NCBI GenBank assembly: GCA_022844485.1
Contig: JALHLQ010000034.1
Span: forward strand, 1 to 36,250
Reading direction: 5' to 3'
DNA from: Xanthobacteraceae bacterium
Lineage (GTDB): Bacteria > Pseudomonadota > Alphaproteobacteria > Rhizobiales > Xanthobacteraceae
DNA: 36,250 nucleotides
Below, one piece after another: positions 10,703-19,040 of the stretch. Position 1 is the first letter of the stretch, and each line of letters starts with the position of its first letter. The notes under the pieces are model-generated. The model worked only from the letters and a program-made list of their open reading frames with translations, had not been told where the DNA came from and made no database searches. The translations under genes and the position numbers were made by a program.

Positions 10703-11586
10703 TCGAGGTTCTGCACTTGCTCGCGAAACTGCTCGACCGCACCCTTCATCTCGAGCCCGATTCGAGTCAGTTCGACATCGTTGGACTTGGCGCAAAGCGT
10801 ATTCGCTTCGCGATTGAGCTCTTGCGACAGGAAGTCGAGCTTGCGGCCCACCGCACCGCCGCCTTCCAGCAAATGCCGCGCCTGCGAAAGATGCGCATGC
10901 AGGCGGTCCAGCTCTTCGCGTATGTCGGCTTTGGCTGCGAGCAGAAGCGCCTCCTGATGCAGGCGATCGGCATCGAAGCGATCCGAGCTTTCGAGCAGCG
11001 CCGCGACTTGCTCCTTGAGCCTCGCCTTGACAGCATCGACGGCCCGGCCGGGCGTCGAATCGGCGCGGGAGACCAGGGCTTCGAGATCCGCGATCCGGTT
11101 TAACAGAATGCGGGCGAGCGCGTCCCCTTCATGCCGGCGCATGGTGGCAAGGCTGGCCAGCGCTTGAGAATAGCTTTCCAAGATGCCGGCATCCGCGGCG
11201 CGGCGATCGGACTCCGTGTCGTTGTCCTCGAGGACATCGATCACCCCCTTCAGCGCCAGGATGCCGTCGAGCGTGGCCGGAGTCGCCTTCACGCGCCGGC
11301 CGAGATCCTCGATGGTGGCGATCACAGCCCCAAGTACCGGCTCATTGACCCGGACGGTGGGAGTCACGCCTTCACGGCGGACATTGAGCACTGCCGAGAC
11401 GGTCCCTCGACTGAGCGATTTCGCGGTTTGCGTCCGCAGCATCGTCTCCAGCAACTCCCATCCCGTCGGGAGGCGGAACCGCACCTCAAGGCCCTTGGCA
11501 TTCACCGAGCGCACTTCCCATGTCCAGACATACGACCCCCACGCGCCATCAGCGCGCGCAAAACCGGTCATGCTCGATAAGGCCAT
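10699..11586 (-). CDS. YicC/YloC-family endoribonuclease
   Basis: 295-residue member of the YicC/YloC family, described as a hexameric endoribonuclease in E. coli. The N-terminal MALSSMTGFARADG and the VRSVNAKGLEVRFRLP stretch are the family hallmark. The C-terminal DUF1732-type block is visible as LHAHLSQARHLLEGGGAVGR followed by LDFLSQELNREANTLCAKSN. The gene stands immediately before gmk with overlapping stop and start, an association widespread in Proteobacteria. A 143-bp gap with an interspersed palindrome separates it from mltG upstream. The function in this organism is inferred from family membership only. Confidence 0.92.
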
Positions 11587-11640
11587 GGACTGCTTGAAAA
11601 CCGAATCGCGATCTGCAGCAATGAAACTTCGGGATGGACC

Positions 11641-11690
11641 CTAGAGCATTTTCTGGCGAAGTGGGAACCGGTTCGCCGCAAGAAAATGCG
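11641..11690. repeat. Interspersed palindromic element (Rhizobiales-type)
   Basis: A near-perfect palindrome in the mltG-yicC gap: GCATTTTCT at 11646-11654 pairs with AGAAAATGC at 11681-11689, and inside it GGCGAA (11655-11660) pairs with TTCGCC (11672-11677) around a GTGGGAACCGG core. Elements with GAGCAT arms and a GGG-ACCGGTT core recur in intergenic DNA of many Rhizobiales. A related copy is at 31761-31803. It would form a stable hairpin in the mltG-yicC transcript. Confidence 0.7.
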
Positions 11691-11729
11691 ATGGATAAGG
11701 GCTTGCGGCGGGCCGGTCTCGCCACGAGG

Positions 11730-13043
11730 TCACTGCGGCCGCGGCCCCGGACCCTGGGGCGCAAATGACGAACGGGGCGATGGCGGGGGCAGCGCGGGCG
11801 CCGCCGTCGCGCCTTGCACCGGCATCTGCGTGCGAGAGCCGTTGCGGCCCGGCGCAGCCGGCGCGGCGGGGGTCGGCCTCAGAGGGGAAGGACTTACGAC
11901 GGCATCTTTTGCAGCATCGCGTTGCTGCTGCTCAATCTGTCGCAATCGTGCGACGGCACGCTGGTGTTGCTCGTAATTCTCCGAAAAGACATGGCCGCCA
12001 TTGCCGTCGGAGACGAAGAACAGTTCGCGCGTGCGTGCCGGATTGGCTGCGGCTTCAAGCGCGGCGCGCCCGGGATTGGCGATCGGACCGGGCGGAAGCC
12101 CGTCAATCACATAGGTGTTGTAGGGCGTCGGCTGGTCGATCTCGGCGCGCATGATCGGCCGTCCCAGGGTCCCTTTGCCGCCAACCAGTCCATAGATGAT
12201 CGTCGGATCGGATTGCAGCTTCATGCGCTGCTTGAGGCGGTTCACAAACACGGCTGCAACGCGCGTGCGCTCGTCGGCGCGGCCGGTTTCCTTCTCCAGG
12301 ATCGAGGCCAGGATCACGAGCTGATCGGGCGTGCGGACCGGAAGATCCGGGGAGCGCCGCTCCCACACCTCTTGCAGCACACGGCGTTGGGCCTGCTGCA
12401 TGCGTTGGATGACTTGCTCCCGCGGCGTGCCCCGGGGGAAACGATAGGTCTCGGGAAGAAGCGTGCCTTCTTTCGGCACCTCTTTCACGCCGCCGACGAG
12501 GATATCGAACTCGGCGATGCGCGCCAGGATCTGCTCCGAGGTCAATCCTTCCGGGATTGTAAGCTGGTGCTGGACGACCTTGCCTTCGATGATCGTTTCG
12601 ATCACCTCGCGCAGGCTCGCCTGCTTCTGGAAGGCGTACTCGCCGTATTTCAGGTCCTCGCGGGCTTTCAGCGCCAGCACGCCGCCGACGAAAATCCAAG
12701 GCTGTTCGATCACGCCTTCCCGCTGCAAGAGCTCGGCAATATCGCGCAACCCGAGCCCGCGCGGAATGTTCACGACCCTCTCACGCTGCAACGGACCGGA
12801 CGCCTCGAAACGCTGCTTGCCGATGGCGAGGCCGATTCCGACAAGAACGGCGAGCACCAGAATAATGGTGAGAATGGCATTGCCGACAACGATGAAAGGA
12901 TGGCGGGCGCGAAGTGAAGCTCGCCTTTTCGGCTCCGCCATGTATTCGGGCTGAAGCGCTGTTCGTGGACTCCGCAAGTTGGTTCGTTCAGGCGGAGGCA
13001 CACCACCACTTCGGGGAAGCTGGTCTTGCCCGTCTGTACTCAT
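11730..13043 (-). CDS. mltG: Endolytic transglycosylase MltG
   Basis: 437-residue inner-membrane lytic transglycosylase thought to terminate nascent glycan strands. A cytoplasmic N-terminal tail (about 1-48) precedes one membrane helix (about 50-72). A LysM-like segment (VVNIPRGLGLRDIAELL) and the YceG catalytic domain follow, with the ILEKETG motif placing the catalytic Glu at about residue 250, and the LQSDPTIIYGL and YNTYVIDGLPPGPIANPG signatures after it. The last 65 or so residues are Pro/Ala-rich and beyond the usual domain end; E. coli MltG (340) lacks this tail. It follows fabF, a common alphaproteobacterial order. Confidence 0.93.
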   Translation of the reverse strand: MSTDGQDQLPRSGGVPPPERTNLRSPRTALQPEYMAEPKRRASLRARHPFIVVGNAILTIILVLAVLVGIGLAIGKQRFEASGPLQRERVVNIPRGLGLRDIAELLQREGVIEQPWIFVGGVLALKAREDLKYGEYAFQKQASLREVIETIIEGKVVQHQLTIPEGLTSEQILARIAEFDILVGGVKEVPKEGTLLPETYRFPRGTPREQVIQRMQQAQRRVLQEVWERRSPDLPVRTPDQLVILASILEKETGRADERTRVAAVFVNRLKQRMKLQSDPTIIYGLVGGKGTLGRPIMRAEIDQPTPYNTYVIDGLPPGPIANPGRAALEAAANPARTRELFFVSDGNGGHVFSENYEQHQRAVARLRQIEQQQRDAAKDAVVSPSPLRPTPAAPAAPGRNGSRTQMPVQGATAAPALPPPSPRSSFAPQGPGPRPQ

Positions 13044-13127
13044 CCGCTAACGCCTGTCCCCAACGGAGTGACCGAAGCGCGCGAGTTGACCCCGCGGTCT
13101 GTTTCTGTGGCGCGCATGATCCGCGCT

Positions 13128-13144
13128 GTAAATGATCAATTTAC
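13128..13144. promoter_or_regulatory. Small inverted repeat upstream of mltG (possible operator)
   Basis: GTAAAT (13128-13133) and ATTTAC (13139-13144) form a perfect 6-bp inverted repeat around a 5-base GATCA spacer in the otherwise GC-rich 150-bp fabF-mltG gap. AT-rich symmetry of this kind can be a regulator site, but 6 bp is short and no flanking promoter is convincing. Reported as a possibility only. Confidence 0.2.
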
Positions 13145-13193
13145 CTGCAAGCTCGATGCGAATTGTGGCGAAAGGGTGGATCGCACCGAATTC

Positions 13194-14459
13194 TTATTCC
13201 TCCAGCCGGCGAAATACGAGTGATGCGTTCGTGCCACCGAAACCAAAGGAGTTGGACAGCGCAACCTTGATCTCGCGCCGGCGCGGCTCGTGCGGAACCA
13301 GATCGATCGGAGTATCGACGGAGGGATGATCAAGATTGATGGTCGGCGGGACGACCTGATCGCGAATCGCGAGCATGCAAAAGATCGCCTCGACCGCGCC
13401 GGCCGCACCCAATAGATGGCCGATCGAGGATTTTGTCGACGACATGGCGATGTGGCCGGCCGCATTGCCAACGATCCGCTGCACGGCGCCGAGCTCGATC
13501 TCGTCGCCCAGCGGGGTCGATGTGCCATGCGCGTTGATGTAGTCGATTTCGGAAGGCGCAATGCCCGCTCGCTTCAAGGCCATGGCCATGCAGCGATAAG
13601 CGCCGTCCCCATCTTCGGTCGGCGCGGTAATGTGATAGGCGTCACCGGAAAGCCCGTATCCGATCACCTCTGCGTAGATGCGCGCGCCGCGTCGCTTCGC
13701 GTGCTCGTAATCTTCGAGCACCACGACGCCCGCGCCTTCGCCCATGACAAAGCCATCGCGATCCTTGTCGTAGGGCCGCGAGGCTCGCGCCGGCTCGTCA
13801 TTGAAATGGGTGGAAAGCGCACGGCAGGCCGCAAAGCCCGCCATCGAAAGACGGTTCACGGGCGATTCCGTCCCGCCGGCCAGCATCACGTCGGCATCGC
13901 CGAGCGCAATCAGCCGCGCTGCATCGCCGATCGCATGCGAGCCGGTCGAACAGGCGGTGACCACGGCATGATTGGGTCCTTTCAGGCCGTGGGCAATCGA
14001 CACGTAGCCCGACGCAAGATTGATCAGCCGTCCGGGAATAAAGAAGGGAGAGACGCGCCGGGGACCTTTCTCCTTCAGCGTGATCGCCGTCTCGGCGATT
14101 CCTTCGATGCCGCCGATCCCGGAGCCGATCATGACCCCTGTTGCCGCGCGCTCGTCCTCGCTCTGCGGTTTCCAGCCGGAATCCTCGAGCGCCTGCGTGG
14201 CGGCGCACATGGCGTAGACGATGAACTCGTCGACCTTGCGCTGCTCTTTCGGCTCCATCCAGTGGTCGGGATCATAAGTCGCCTCCGAACCGTCGCCGCG
14301 GGGGATGATGCAGGCGATCTTGCACGGAAGGTCCGAGACTTCGAACTTTTCGACCTTGCGTGCGCCGCTTCGGCCGGCAAGCAGCCGCTCCCATGTCGGC
14401 TCCACGCCGCACGCGAGCGGCGTCACCATGCCGAGCCCTGTGACAACGACACGTCTCAT
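13194..14459 (-). CDS. fabF: 3-oxoacyl-ACP synthase II (beta-ketoacyl-ACP synthase)
   Basis: 421-residue condensing enzyme extending acyl-ACP with malonyl-ACP in type II fatty-acid synthesis. The thiolase-fold catalytic triad is visible: Cys170 in VVTACSTGSHAIGDAA, a His in INAHGTSTPLGD and a His in SSTKSSIGHLLGAAG; the C-terminal GFGGTNASLVF glycine loop is present. The start is ATG at 14459 (MRRVVVTGLGMVTPLACG), preceded by AGGGAG; the frame is open further up into acpP but without homology. It sits 82 bases downstream of acpP. Length matches E. coli FabF (413). Confidence 0.96.
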   Translation of the reverse strand: MRRVVVTGLGMVTPLACGVEPTWERLLAGRSGARKVEKFEVSDLPCKIACIIPRGDGSEATYDPDHWMEPKEQRKVDEFIVYAMCAATQALEDSGWKPQSEDERAATGVMIGSGIGGIEGIAETAITLKEKGPRRVSPFFIPGRLINLASGYVSIAHGLKGPNHAVVTACSTGSHAIGDAARLIALGDADVMLAGGTESPVNRLSMAGFAACRALSTHFNDEPARASRPYDKDRDGFVMGEGAGVVVLEDYEHAKRRGARIYAEVIGYGLSGDAYHITAPTEDGDGAYRCMAMALKRAGIAPSEIDYINAHGTSTPLGDEIELGAVQRIVGNAAGHIAMSSTKSSIGHLLGAAGAVEAIFCMLAIRDQVVPPTINLDHPSVDTPIDLVPHEPRRREIKVALSNSFGFGGTNASLVFRRLEE

Positions 14460-14541
14460 GAACGGCTCCCTGGCCGTGCTGGTATGGAAGTAGAGATAAT
14501 TGCGCTGCCGTGGAACCCCGGGTCGGGCGCGCAGACCGGAC

Positions 14542-14781
14542 TTAGCTCTTGGCGTGCTTTTCGAGGAACTTGATCGCGTCGCCAACGGTGAGGATGGTTT
14601 CGGCCGCATCGTCCGGAATTTCGCAGCCAAACTCCTCTTCAAAAGCCATGACCAGTTCGACAGTGTCGAGACTGTCGGCGCCGAGGTCGTCGATAAAGCT
14701 CGCCTTCTCTGTGACCTTGTCCGGTTCGACGCCGAGATGCTCCACGACGATCTTCTTAACCCGCTCGGCAATATCACTCAT
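14542..14781 (-). CDS. acpP: Acyl carrier protein
   Basis: 79-residue acidic four-helix carrier that holds growing acyl chains on a 4'-phosphopantetheine arm. The arm attaches to Ser37 in the invariant [12 protein letters not shown] motif. High Asp/Glu content and length are typical. The start has GAGGT a few bases upstream. It lies between fabG (210 bp upstream) and fabF (82 bp downstream). The larger gap to fabG suggests that acpP also has its own promoter, consistent with the high ACP level cells need; this is inference. Confidence 0.98.
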   Translation of the reverse strand: MSDIAERVKKIVVEHLGVEPDKVTEKASFIDDLGADSLDTVELVMAFEEEFGCEIPDDAAETILTVGDAIKFLEKHAKS

Positions 14782-14991
14782 CGTTCAACCTCGTTTCGTC
14801 TTTGAGTGGGTGCGGCCGCGCGACCTCGACGCGGCACGTGTCGTGGTCAAAACGTACAGGCCAGTTGCGGGAGGACAATGCGGATGCGAGCCCCTACCCC
14901 ACGATCGCCCCGTCCAGGCCGCGTTTGCGTTATCATAGTTCATTTCCCTTGACCAGCGCGCCGAAGGGGGCTGTTTTCCCACGGCTGAACC
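14782..14991 (-). promoter_or_regulatory. fabG-acpP intergenic region, putative acpP promoter
   Basis: At 210 bp this is by far the longest gap inside the fab cluster. On the minus strand a TATGAT box is seen (complement of 14932-14937) in an AT-rich patch, but no good -35 box lies 16-18 bases upstream of it. A second candidate pairs TTGTCC with TACGTT at 16-base spacing closer to acpP. Neither is strong, so the region is listed rather than an exact promoter. Confidence 0.25.
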
Positions 14992-15729
14992 TCAAATCAT
15001 CGCCATCCCGCCATTTACGTGCAGGGTCTGCCCGGTGACATAGGCGGCCTCGTCCGAGGCGAGGAAGAGGACGGCCGCAGCGATGTCAGCCGGCATCCCG
15101 AGCTTACGGGCGGGGACGCTTGCGAGAATCATTTCACGCTGCTTCTCGGTCAGAGCCTGCGTCATCGCCGTCTCGACAAAGCCGGGCGCGACACAGTTCA
15201 CCGTCACGCCGCGGGAGGCAACCTCGTGCGCCAAAGCCTTGCTCATGCCGATCATGCCGGCTTTGGCCGCCGCATAATTGCCCTGCCCCGCATTGCCGGT
15301 CACGCCAACGACCGAGGTGATGCCGATGATGCGCCCGTATCGCCGGCGCATCATGTCGCGAACGGCAGCGCGGGCGAGCCGGAAGCCGGCGGTCAGATCG
15401 ACGGCGATCACCTGATCCCAGTCCTCGTCCCGGAGACGCACGAAAATGTTGTCGCGGGTAATCCCGGCATTGTTCACCAGGATGTCGAGTTGCCCCATCG
15501 CCTCCTGCGCCTTCGGCACCAGCGCTTCGACTTCCTCCTTGTCCGAGAGATTGCAGGGCAGTACGTGAATGCGCTGACCAAGCTCGCCAGCGAGCGCCTC
15601 CAGCGATTCGCGCCGCGTGCCGGAAATGGCGAGGGTGGCTCCCTGCTTGTGGAGAACGCGCGCGATGGCGTTCCCTATCCCGCCGCTTGCGCCGGTGACA
15701 AGAGCCGACTTGCCGCTTAAATCGAACAT
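14992..15729 (-). CDS. fabG: 3-oxoacyl-ACP reductase
   Basis: 245-residue NADPH-dependent short-chain dehydrogenase that reduces 3-oxoacyl-ACP to 3-hydroxyacyl-ACP. It shows the Rossmann TGASGGIG motif (about residues 13-20), NNAGIT (about 87-92), the catalytic Ser in ITSVVGVTGNAGQGN, and the Tyr152-x3-Lys156 pair in NYAAAKAG, followed by the FabG-typical PGFVETAMT and C-terminal YVTGQTLHVNGGMAMI. Its start lies 21 bases after the fabD stop, so it is in the fabD operon. Family membership as FabG rather than another SDR is supported by both the sequence and the cluster. Confidence 0.97.
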   Translation of the reverse strand: MFDLSGKSALVTGASGGIGNAIARVLHKQGATLAISGTRRESLEALAGELGQRIHVLPCNLSDKEEVEALVPKAQEAMGQLDILVNNAGITRDNIFVRLRDEDWDQVIAVDLTAGFRLARAAVRDMMRRRYGRIIGITSVVGVTGNAGQGNYAAAKAGMIGMSKALAHEVASRGVTVNCVAPGFVETAMTQALTEKQREMILASVPARKLGMPADIAAAVLFLASDEAAYVTGQTLHVNGGMAMI

Positions 15730-15750
15730 GCATCCTCTCCAAACTGGCCG

Positions 15751-16698
15751 TCAGCCTTGACGCGCCGCCACATAGGCCGCCACGTCTTCGGGCGTGCCGA
15801 TTGCAACGGCTTCCGCGCCTTCGGCAATTCGCTTGACGAGCCCTGACAAAACCTTGCCGGCGCCCACTTCATAGAACTGCGTGACTCCGGATTGCGCCAT
15901 GAAGGCCACCGACTCGCGCCAGCGCACCGTCCCCGTCACCTGCTCCACGAGCCGGCGCACGATCTGGGCGGGGTCGGTTATCGCTTGCGCCAACACATTG
16001 GCCACGAGCGGCACCGCCGGGGACCTGATGCTGACCTCGGTCAAGGCTTTGCGCATCACATCGGCCGCCGGGGCCATCAGCGACGAATGAAACGGCGCAG
16101 AAACCGGCAGCATCATCGCGCGCTTCGCACCTTTCGTCTTGGCGATCTCGACGGCGCGCTCGACCGCCGCCTTATCACCCGAAACGACGACCTGGCCGCC
16201 GCCATTGTCGTTTGCCGCCTGGCAGACCTGTCCCTGCGCCGCTTCCGCGGCGACCGCTACCGCAGCGCCGAATTCAAGTCCGAGGAGCGCGGCCATGGCG
16301 CCCGCGCCGACGGGCACCGCTTCCTGCATCGCGCGCCCGCGGGTTCGCAGCAGACGCGATGCATCCGTTATCGTGAAAGAGCCAGCGGCCGCGAGAGCCG
16401 AGTATTCGCCCAGCGAATGGCCGGCGACGAAGGCGACGTCGCGCTTGAGGACAAGGCCCGCCTCCGCTTCCAGGACGCGCAACGCCGCAAGCGAGACAGC
16501 CATCAGCGCAGGCTGTGCGTTTTCGGTCAGCGTGAGCTGGTCGGCCGGCCCCTCCCACATCAGGACGGAGAGCTTCTCGCCCAGCGCCGCATCTACTTCA
16601 TCGAAAACAAGTCGAGCTGCGGCGAAACGATCCGCGAGGGCTTTGCCCATACCGACGGCCTGGCTTCCCTGGCCCGGAAAAACAAGCGCAATCGACAT
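15751..16698 (-). CDS. fabD: Malonyl-CoA:ACP transacylase
   Basis: 315-residue enzyme that moves malonyl groups from CoA to ACP. The N-terminus IALVFPGQGSQAVGMG and the nucleophile elbow GHSLGEYSAL (Ser95) are diagnostic; the second catalytic residue, His, is in SAPFHSSLM (about residue 203). It is first in the fabD-fabG-acpP-fabF run. GGGGAG lies a few bases before the ATG, and a good sigma-70-type promoter is seen upstream. No fabH or plsX is adjacent in this window. Length is normal. Confidence 0.97.
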   Translation of the reverse strand: MSIALVFPGQGSQAVGMGKALADRFAAARLVFDEVDAALGEKLSVLMWEGPADQLTLTENAQPALMAVSLAALRVLEAEAGLVLKRDVAFVAGHSLGEYSALAAAGSFTITDASRLLRTRGRAMQEAVPVGAGAMAALLGLEFGAAVAVAAEAAQGQVCQAANDNGGGQVVVSGDKAAVERAVEIAKTKGAKRAMMLPVSAPFHSSLMAPAADVMRKALTEVSIRSPAVPLVANVLAQAITDPAQIVRRLVEQVTGTVRWRESVAFMAQSGVTQFYEVGAGKVLSGLVKRIAEGAEAVAIGTPEDVAAYVAARQG

Positions 16699-16721
16699 CA
16701 GCTCCCCCCAAGGCGCCCGCC

Positions 16722-16750
16722 CTAAGACACGGCGCTCCTTCGCCTGTCAA
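16722..16750 (-). promoter_or_regulatory. Putative sigma-70 promoter of the fab operon
   Basis: On the minus strand TTGACA (complement of 16745-16750), an exact -35 consensus, is followed after 17 bases by TCTTAG (complement of 16722-16727). The start codon of fabD lies 23 bases beyond the -10 box, implying a very short leader. The position in the divergent gap between fabD and the plus-strand small ORF supports it. It has not been tested. Confidence 0.55.
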
Positions 16751-16816
16751 GCCACAGTAACCGGCCGCAAACGCTTGGTTGCTAAGGTTTCACCCCGTCC
16801 AGCCGGAGCGCGGGTT

Positions 16817-17092
16817 GTGAGTGATTTCCTAGTCATCACGGAAGCGGCCATCGAGCGCGCGCGCCGCGACCCCGAATTCAAGCAGCAGCTCCTGACGACG
16901 ACGCTTGACCGCCTCCTCGGCGAGCTCCACCGCCAGCAGCGGGCCAATCCCCAAGGCGATCCGCAGGCGCTTGCCCGCATTCGGGAAGCAGCGGCGCTGG
17001 CGGCCAGGCTTGCGGATATCATTAAAGAACTGGACGAAAAGAATGAAATTGCCCGCAAATTCGCCGCTAAAGTGACCGGGCCCGGTCGGTAA
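16817..17092 (+). CDS. Conserved small hypothetical protein
   Basis: 91-residue protein predicted to be soluble and almost entirely helical, with a charged mid-section and Ala/Leu-rich heptads ([21 protein letters not shown]) that could form a coiled coil. I do not recognise a named family. GTG at 16817 is chosen because GGAG lies about ten bases upstream and the protein then begins [16 protein letters not shown]. The gene is divergent from fabD and sits about 200 bp before rpsF, with a promoter for rpsF just after its stop. No transmembrane or signal segment is seen. The function is unknown. Confidence 0.65.
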   Translation: MSDFLVITEAAIERARRDPEFKQQLLTTTLDRLLGELHRQQRANPQGDPQALARIREAAALAARLADIIKELDEKNEIARKFAAKVTGPGR

Positions 17093-17095
17093 AAC

Positions 17096-17123
17096 TTGCC
17101 TTTCAGACGAGACTCCTTATAAC
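17096..17123 (+). promoter_or_regulatory. Putative promoter of the rpsF operon
   Basis: TTGCCT at 17096-17101 and TATAAC at 17118-17123 are separated by 16 bases, immediately downstream of the 91-residue ORF. The transcript would start near 17130, giving a leader of about 165 bases before rpsF, long enough to hold the structured elements described there. Confidence 0.5.
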
Positions 17124-17157
17124 CCGGCTTCCGCTCGATCCCGGCCGGGAGCTGAAC

Positions 17158-17245
17158 GGACGGCCGCCTTGGCGGCAGGGCCTGTTGGCCCGTCGTCCCG
17201 TGTTTCCGCAACTCGAGCATCGAGCCTTTCCCGAAGGGCTCGAGC
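17158..17245 (+). promoter_or_regulatory. Structured rpsF leader, candidate S6:S18 autoregulatory element
   Basis: The leader can fold into a three-way junction: GGACG (17158-17162) with CGTCC (17194-17198) enclosing hairpins GCCGC/GCGGC (17163-17176) and GGGCC/GGCCC (17178-17191). A separate hairpin at 17221-17242 (CGAGCCTTT with AAGGGCTCG, one G-U pair) has a CCCG loop. Known S6:S18 leaders in other bacteria display a CCG sequence that mimics the 16S binding site; the CCG here is suggestive only, and I cannot confirm the match to the published motif. Confidence 0.4.
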
Positions 17246-17294
17246 TGGCTTCGCGCCGGGATCGGACGTGTTGGACTTATTGGGAAAGGCGATC

Positions 17295-17693
17295 ATGCCG
17301 CTATACGAGCACGTTTTCCTTGCGCGCCAGGATGTCACGGCGCAGCAAGTCGATGAAATGACCGCACGTTTCCGTGGGGTCATCGAAGGCCTCGGCGGGA
17401 AAATCACCAAGTCCGAGTATTGGGGCGTCAAGTCCCTCACGTACCGGATGAGGAAGAACCGCAAGGCGCATTTCACCCTCTTGAACGTGGACGCTCCGCC
17501 GCCCGCGATCTCCGAATTGGAGCGGCAGCTCCGGCTTAACGAAGACATCCTCCGCTACATCACCGTCCGCGTAGACGAGCTCGAGGAAGGGCCCTCGGCC
17601 ATGATGCGCAAAGCCGATCGCGACCGCGATCGCGACGAGCGCCGCCGGCGCGACCGGGACGGACGGGACGACGCCGAAGTGGTGGAGGAGTAA
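17295..17693 (+). CDS. rpsF: 30S ribosomal protein S6
   Basis: 132-residue S6, which binds the 16S central domain together with S18. [22 protein letters not shown] and the [19 protein letters not shown] block are characteristic. The last 30 or so residues are a highly charged Arg/Asp/Glu tail ([17 protein letters not shown]) coded by near-repeated CGCGAC/CGCGAT hexamers, a variable tail seen in many alphaproteobacterial S6 proteins. ATG 17295 is chosen by homology and by GGGAAAGG just upstream, although the frame is open from 17169. rpsR begins on the base after the stop codon. Confidence 0.96.
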   Translation: MPLYEHVFLARQDVTAQQVDEMTARFRGVIEGLGGKITKSEYWGVKSLTYRMRKNRKAHFTLLNVDAPPPAISELERQLRLNEDILRYITVRVDELEEGPSAMMRKADRDRDRDERRRRDRDGRDDAEVVEE

Positions 17694-17930
17694 ATGAACG
17701 GACAAACCCGCCGACCCTTCTTCCGCCGCCGCAAGACCTGTCCCTTCTCGGGATCGAACGCGCCGAAGATCGACTACAAGGATGTGAAACTCCTTCAGCG
17801 CTACGTGTCGGAGCGCGGCAAGATCGTGCCGAGCCGCATTACGGCCGTATCGTCAAAGAAGCAGCGCGAGCTTGCGGGCGCCATCAAACGCGCACGCTTC
17901 CTCGGACTGCTGCCCTACGTCATTCGCTAA
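17694..17930 (+). CDS. rpsR: 30S ribosomal protein S18
   Basis: 78-residue S18, the partner of S6 in the platform of the 30S subunit. The basic N-terminus [15 protein letters not shown], the core [19 protein letters not shown] and the terminal [14 protein letters not shown] are family hallmarks. The start abuts the rpsF stop with no gap, so the pair is translationally coupled in 1:1 ratio. A single Cys is retained in the CPFSG motif. A 105-base gap follows before the membrane protein gene. Confidence 0.98.
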   Translation: MNGQTRRPFFRRRKTCPFSGSNAPKIDYKDVKLLQRYVSERGKIVPSRITAVSSKKQRELAGAIKRARFLGLLPYVIR

Positions 17931-18035
17931 GTCACTCTTGGAGCGCGCCCGAAGCGGCCCGCTTGCAGGATCAGATCACCAAGGTTGGGGCGGACACGTT
18001 CCGTCTCTAACCGCTCGAGGAGAGCGGGACAGCTC

Positions 18036-19013
18036 ATGATGGCGCAAACCATTCTCGTCGGGATTGTGGCAGGGGCCGCCTCGGCGCTTCTGTTTGCGTC
18101 GGTGGCGTCCGGCTCGCTGTTCTCGATCATCCTCTTCTACTTGTCGGCTTTGCCGATCCTGATTGCAGCGATCGGATGGAACCACGTCGCAGGACTGGTC
18201 GCCGCGCTGGTCGCTGCGACGGGACTTGCGAGCGTCCTGGGCGGCTTCTTTCTGATTGCCTTTCTCGCCGGCATCGGCCTTCCCGCCTGGTATCTCGGCT
18301 ATCTCGCACTCCTGGCTCGTCCTGCAGCACAGCCCAGGCCGGAGGGGCTCGAATGGTTTTCCGTTGGACGGCTTGTGGTGTGGGCGGCGCTCCTTGGCGC
18401 ACTCGTTGTCGCCGTGACGATTCCCAATTTCGGCGCCGATGCGGAGACGTTCCGCGCAGGACTGCGGCGCCTGTTCGATGCCCTGCTGCGGGCGCAGGCG
18501 CGGCTCGGCGCGCAGGAACCGCTCAAGATTCCCGGACTTTCGGACCCGGAACGACTGCTCGATGTGCTGGTCTACGCGATCCCGCTTGCTGCATCGATGC
18601 TTTCGACTTTCGTGAACATTCTCAACCTCTGGCTCGCCGGCCGTATCGTCGCGATCTCGGGACGGCTCAAGCGGCCGTGGCCCGATATCGCGTCGATGGA
18701 ATTTCCGGCCTATGCGCCGGCGCTCGGCGCAATCGCAATCGCAGCGACTTTCTTGCCGGGGCTTATCGGCATCGTGGGCGGCGTTCTGGCCGCTAGCCTG
18801 CTTGTCGCCTACGCGCTGCTCGGCCTTGCGGTCGTGCATTCCATCACGCGCGGCATGTCCGCCCGCAGCTTCATCCTCGCTGGGATCTACGCCTCTATCG
18901 CGCTGCTTGGCTGGCCGATGCTGCTGGCAGCGCTCTTCGGCCTGACCGATTCCATCATCGATCTGCGCGGGCGGATGGCCAAAAAATCGGGTCCGCCCGT
19001 GCATCGCCCCTGA
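18036..19013 (+). CDS. DUF2232 family multi-pass membrane protein
   Basis: 325-residue hydrophobic protein with about eight predicted membrane segments, beginning with QTILVGIVAGAASALLFASV and arranged as tight pairs through the N-terminal half. It is similar to the DUF2232 (YybS-like) proteins that commonly lie between rpsR and rplI in alphaproteobacteria; the assignment rests on topology, position and overall resemblance. The function is unknown. ATG 18036 is chosen because the upstream extension (from 17985) is charged and not membrane-like. It is probably co-transcribed with the ribosomal genes. The C-terminus is short and cytoplasmic. Confidence 0.8.
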   Translation: MMAQTILVGIVAGAASALLFASVASGSLFSIILFYLSALPILIAAIGWNHVAGLVAALVAATGLASVLGGFFLIAFLAGIGLPAWYLGYLALLARPAAQPRPEGLEWFSVGRLVVWAALLGALVVAVTIPNFGADAETFRAGLRRLFDALLRAQARLGAQEPLKIPGLSDPERLLDVLVYAIPLAASMLSTFVNILNLWLAGRIVAISGRLKRPWPDIASMEFPAYAPALGAIAIAATFLPGLIGIVGGVLAASLLVAYALLGLAVVHSITRGMSARSFILAGIYASIALLGWPMLLAALFGLTDSIIDLRGRMAKKSGPPVHRP

Positions 19014-19040
19014 CATTCATCAAGAAACTCGGAGAGAACC

